Assembly (NCBI GenBank): GCA_947631615.1
Contig: CANRLX010000001.1
Coordinates: 62,001-126,000, forward strand
Direction of reading: 5' to 3'
DNA: 64,000 bases
From: an uncultured Acetatifactor sp.
Lineage (GTDB): Bacteria > Bacillota > Clostridia > Lachnospirales > Lachnospiraceae
Part shown: positions 63,416 through 64,000 of the stretch, piece after piece
Layout: each line of letters begins with the position of its first letter
How positions within the stretch are numbered: the stretch's first letter is position 1
Translations under genes and position numbers: made by a program
The notes under the pieces: model-generated
The model's input: the letters and a program-made list of their open reading frames with translations, nothing else
Databases searched by the model: none
What the model was told of the DNA's origin: nothing

Positions 63416-64000
63416 ATGAGAAACAGACGGATTTGCATGATGATGGTCTGCACGCTGGCGGTGACTCTGCTGGCAGGATGCGGCGACGGAAGCTTTTTTT
63501 TGGAGGAAAAGGGGACGGAGACGCCGGCGACCCTGACTTCCGATCCCATATTGCCGGAGGAAGATGTGGATATCCTCAATTATGAACAGAAGTATCAGTC
63601 GGGGGAATTTACCCAGGAGGACTATCGGGCGCTGGCGGATCTGTACCAAGACAAGGGATTGATCCGCAGACAGAGGGATCTGCTGGAGCAGAGCTGCCGG
63701 ATGTACGGGGATGAACAGGCCTTTGAGACGCTTCAGTCCATCGCCGTCAATCTGGAAGAGGAGGATCCGGAGATCCGAGAGGAAGCCCAAACCATGCTGC
63801 AGAATCTGGAGCTGGAGGAATATCAGGGGGAGAGCATCCACATGATCAGCAGTCCGGAGTGGTTTGCGTCCATGATGCCGAAGCTGAGCGACGGTGTGAG
63901 AAATTACTTCCTTTTGCAGGACGGACAAGAGGTACTGGCGATCCAGGCGGGCTATCGGGAGGACGGCACCCCCTTTTCCAGCGTATGGTATGAGGCGGGA
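63416..64000 (+). CDS. Lipoprotein of unknown function, truncated by window end
   Basis: 195 residues visible. Signal peptide MRNRRICMMMVCTLAVTLLA with lipobox LAGC (Cys about residue 22). The following region is helical and TPR-like in spacing (EFTQEDYRALADLYQDKGLI; LEQSCRMYGDEQAFETLQSI), then a beta-rich part begins (YFLLQDGQEVLAIQAGYRED). GGTGAGG precedes the ATG, 24 nt after the glucosaminidase stop, so they share an operon. No family is recognised. Confidence 0.75.
   Translation, partial: MRNRRICMMMVCTLAVTLLAGCGDGSFFLEEKGTETPATLTSDPILPEEDVDILNYEQKYQSGEFTQEDYRALADLYQDKGLIRRQRDLLEQSCRMYGDEQAFETLQSIAVNLEEEDPEIREEAQTMLQNLELEEYQGESIHMISSPEWFASMMPKLSDGVRNYFLLQDGQEVLAIQAGYREDGTPFSSVWYEAG

Noticed and set aside
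61463-63928. Open minus-strand frame of over 800 codons opposite the glucosaminidase and lipoprotein genes
   Set aside because: The plus strand carries signal peptides, domain motifs and ribosome binding sites; the antisense frame has low-complexity His/Arg/Leu composition typical of a shadow.

Overview
The window reads as one stretch of chromosome from an anaerobic, flagellated, Gram-positive member of the Clostridia, most likely a high-GC Lachnospiraceae. Support comes from GH94 cellobiose phosphorylase and msm-type sugar importers, a CdaA/YbbR c-di-AMP pair, RecD2, a ComF-YvyF block, an mreB-flhO-flhP flagellar block, a Spo0A-type effector domain and strong GGAGG ribosome binding sites. 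The genus cannot be fixed from the sequence alone. No phage, transposase, integrase or CRISPR array is visible.

Layout. 1-7.4 kb: a beta-glucan/cello-oligosaccharide locus with cellobiose phosphorylase (cut by the window edge, minus strand), a LacI regulator with two identical operators, an ABC importer without its own ATPase, a tRNA-Gln(CTG), and a GH5 glycosidase. 7.5-9.4 kb: acyl-ACP thioesterase, CvfB-like S1 protein, YjfB-like motility peptide. 9.7-15.2 kb: CdaR/PucR-type regulator, then ftsE-ftsX, an M23 coiled-coil murein hydrolase activator and an S41 protease. 15.2-18.9 kb: a 39-bp degenerate tandem repeat, then a polar amino-acid ABC importer behind a promoter plus early hairpin. 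18.9-27.2 kb: cytidylate-kinase-like protein, a membrane protein fused to a degenerate HAD domain, KDG kinase, uvrB-uvrA. 27.2-36.6 kb: a large flagellin behind a sigma-D-like promoter, mreB-flhO-flhP-rod-binding protein, recD2, comF, yvyF. 36.6-42.6 kb: two unknown membrane proteins, cdaA-ybbR (c-di-AMP synthesis), HPr, and 2-isopropylmalate synthase, which overlaps a convergent DUF3048 lipoprotein. 43.8-61 kb: a surface/exopolysaccharide biosynthesis region with seven glycosyltransferases, two initiating sugar-phosphate transferases, a Wzz-like protein, an EpsG-type polymerase, a CapD-type dehydratase and an epimerase; a receiver-less Spo0A effector-domain protein sits near its start. 61.1-64 kb: a secreted SH3/glucosaminidase protein and a truncated lipoprotein.

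Most unusual signal. Inside the polysaccharide operon, between the polymerase and a GT4 gene, 52712-52928 is an almost wholly self-complementary ~217-nt element. It has two adjacent long hairpins and a 14-nt inverted repeat linking them that would form a competing helix. It ends a few bases before the next ribosome binding site. It could be a cis-acting RNA (an EAR-like or LoaP-type antitermination element is one analogy), a dispersed palindromic repeat, or an invertible segment. Other notable items are the HAD domain lacking its catalytic aspartates, the stand-alone Spo0A DNA-binding domain, the Wzz-like protein with a tyrosine-kinase-like domain that has no Walker A, and a 15-bp perfect inverted repeat flanking a promoter.

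How it fits together: carbohydrate uptake and phosphorolysis, cell-division hydrolase control (FtsEX plus a PcsB-like protein), envelope polysaccharide synthesis, flagellar assembly and c-di-AMP signalling make this largely a cell-envelope and nutrient-uptake region.
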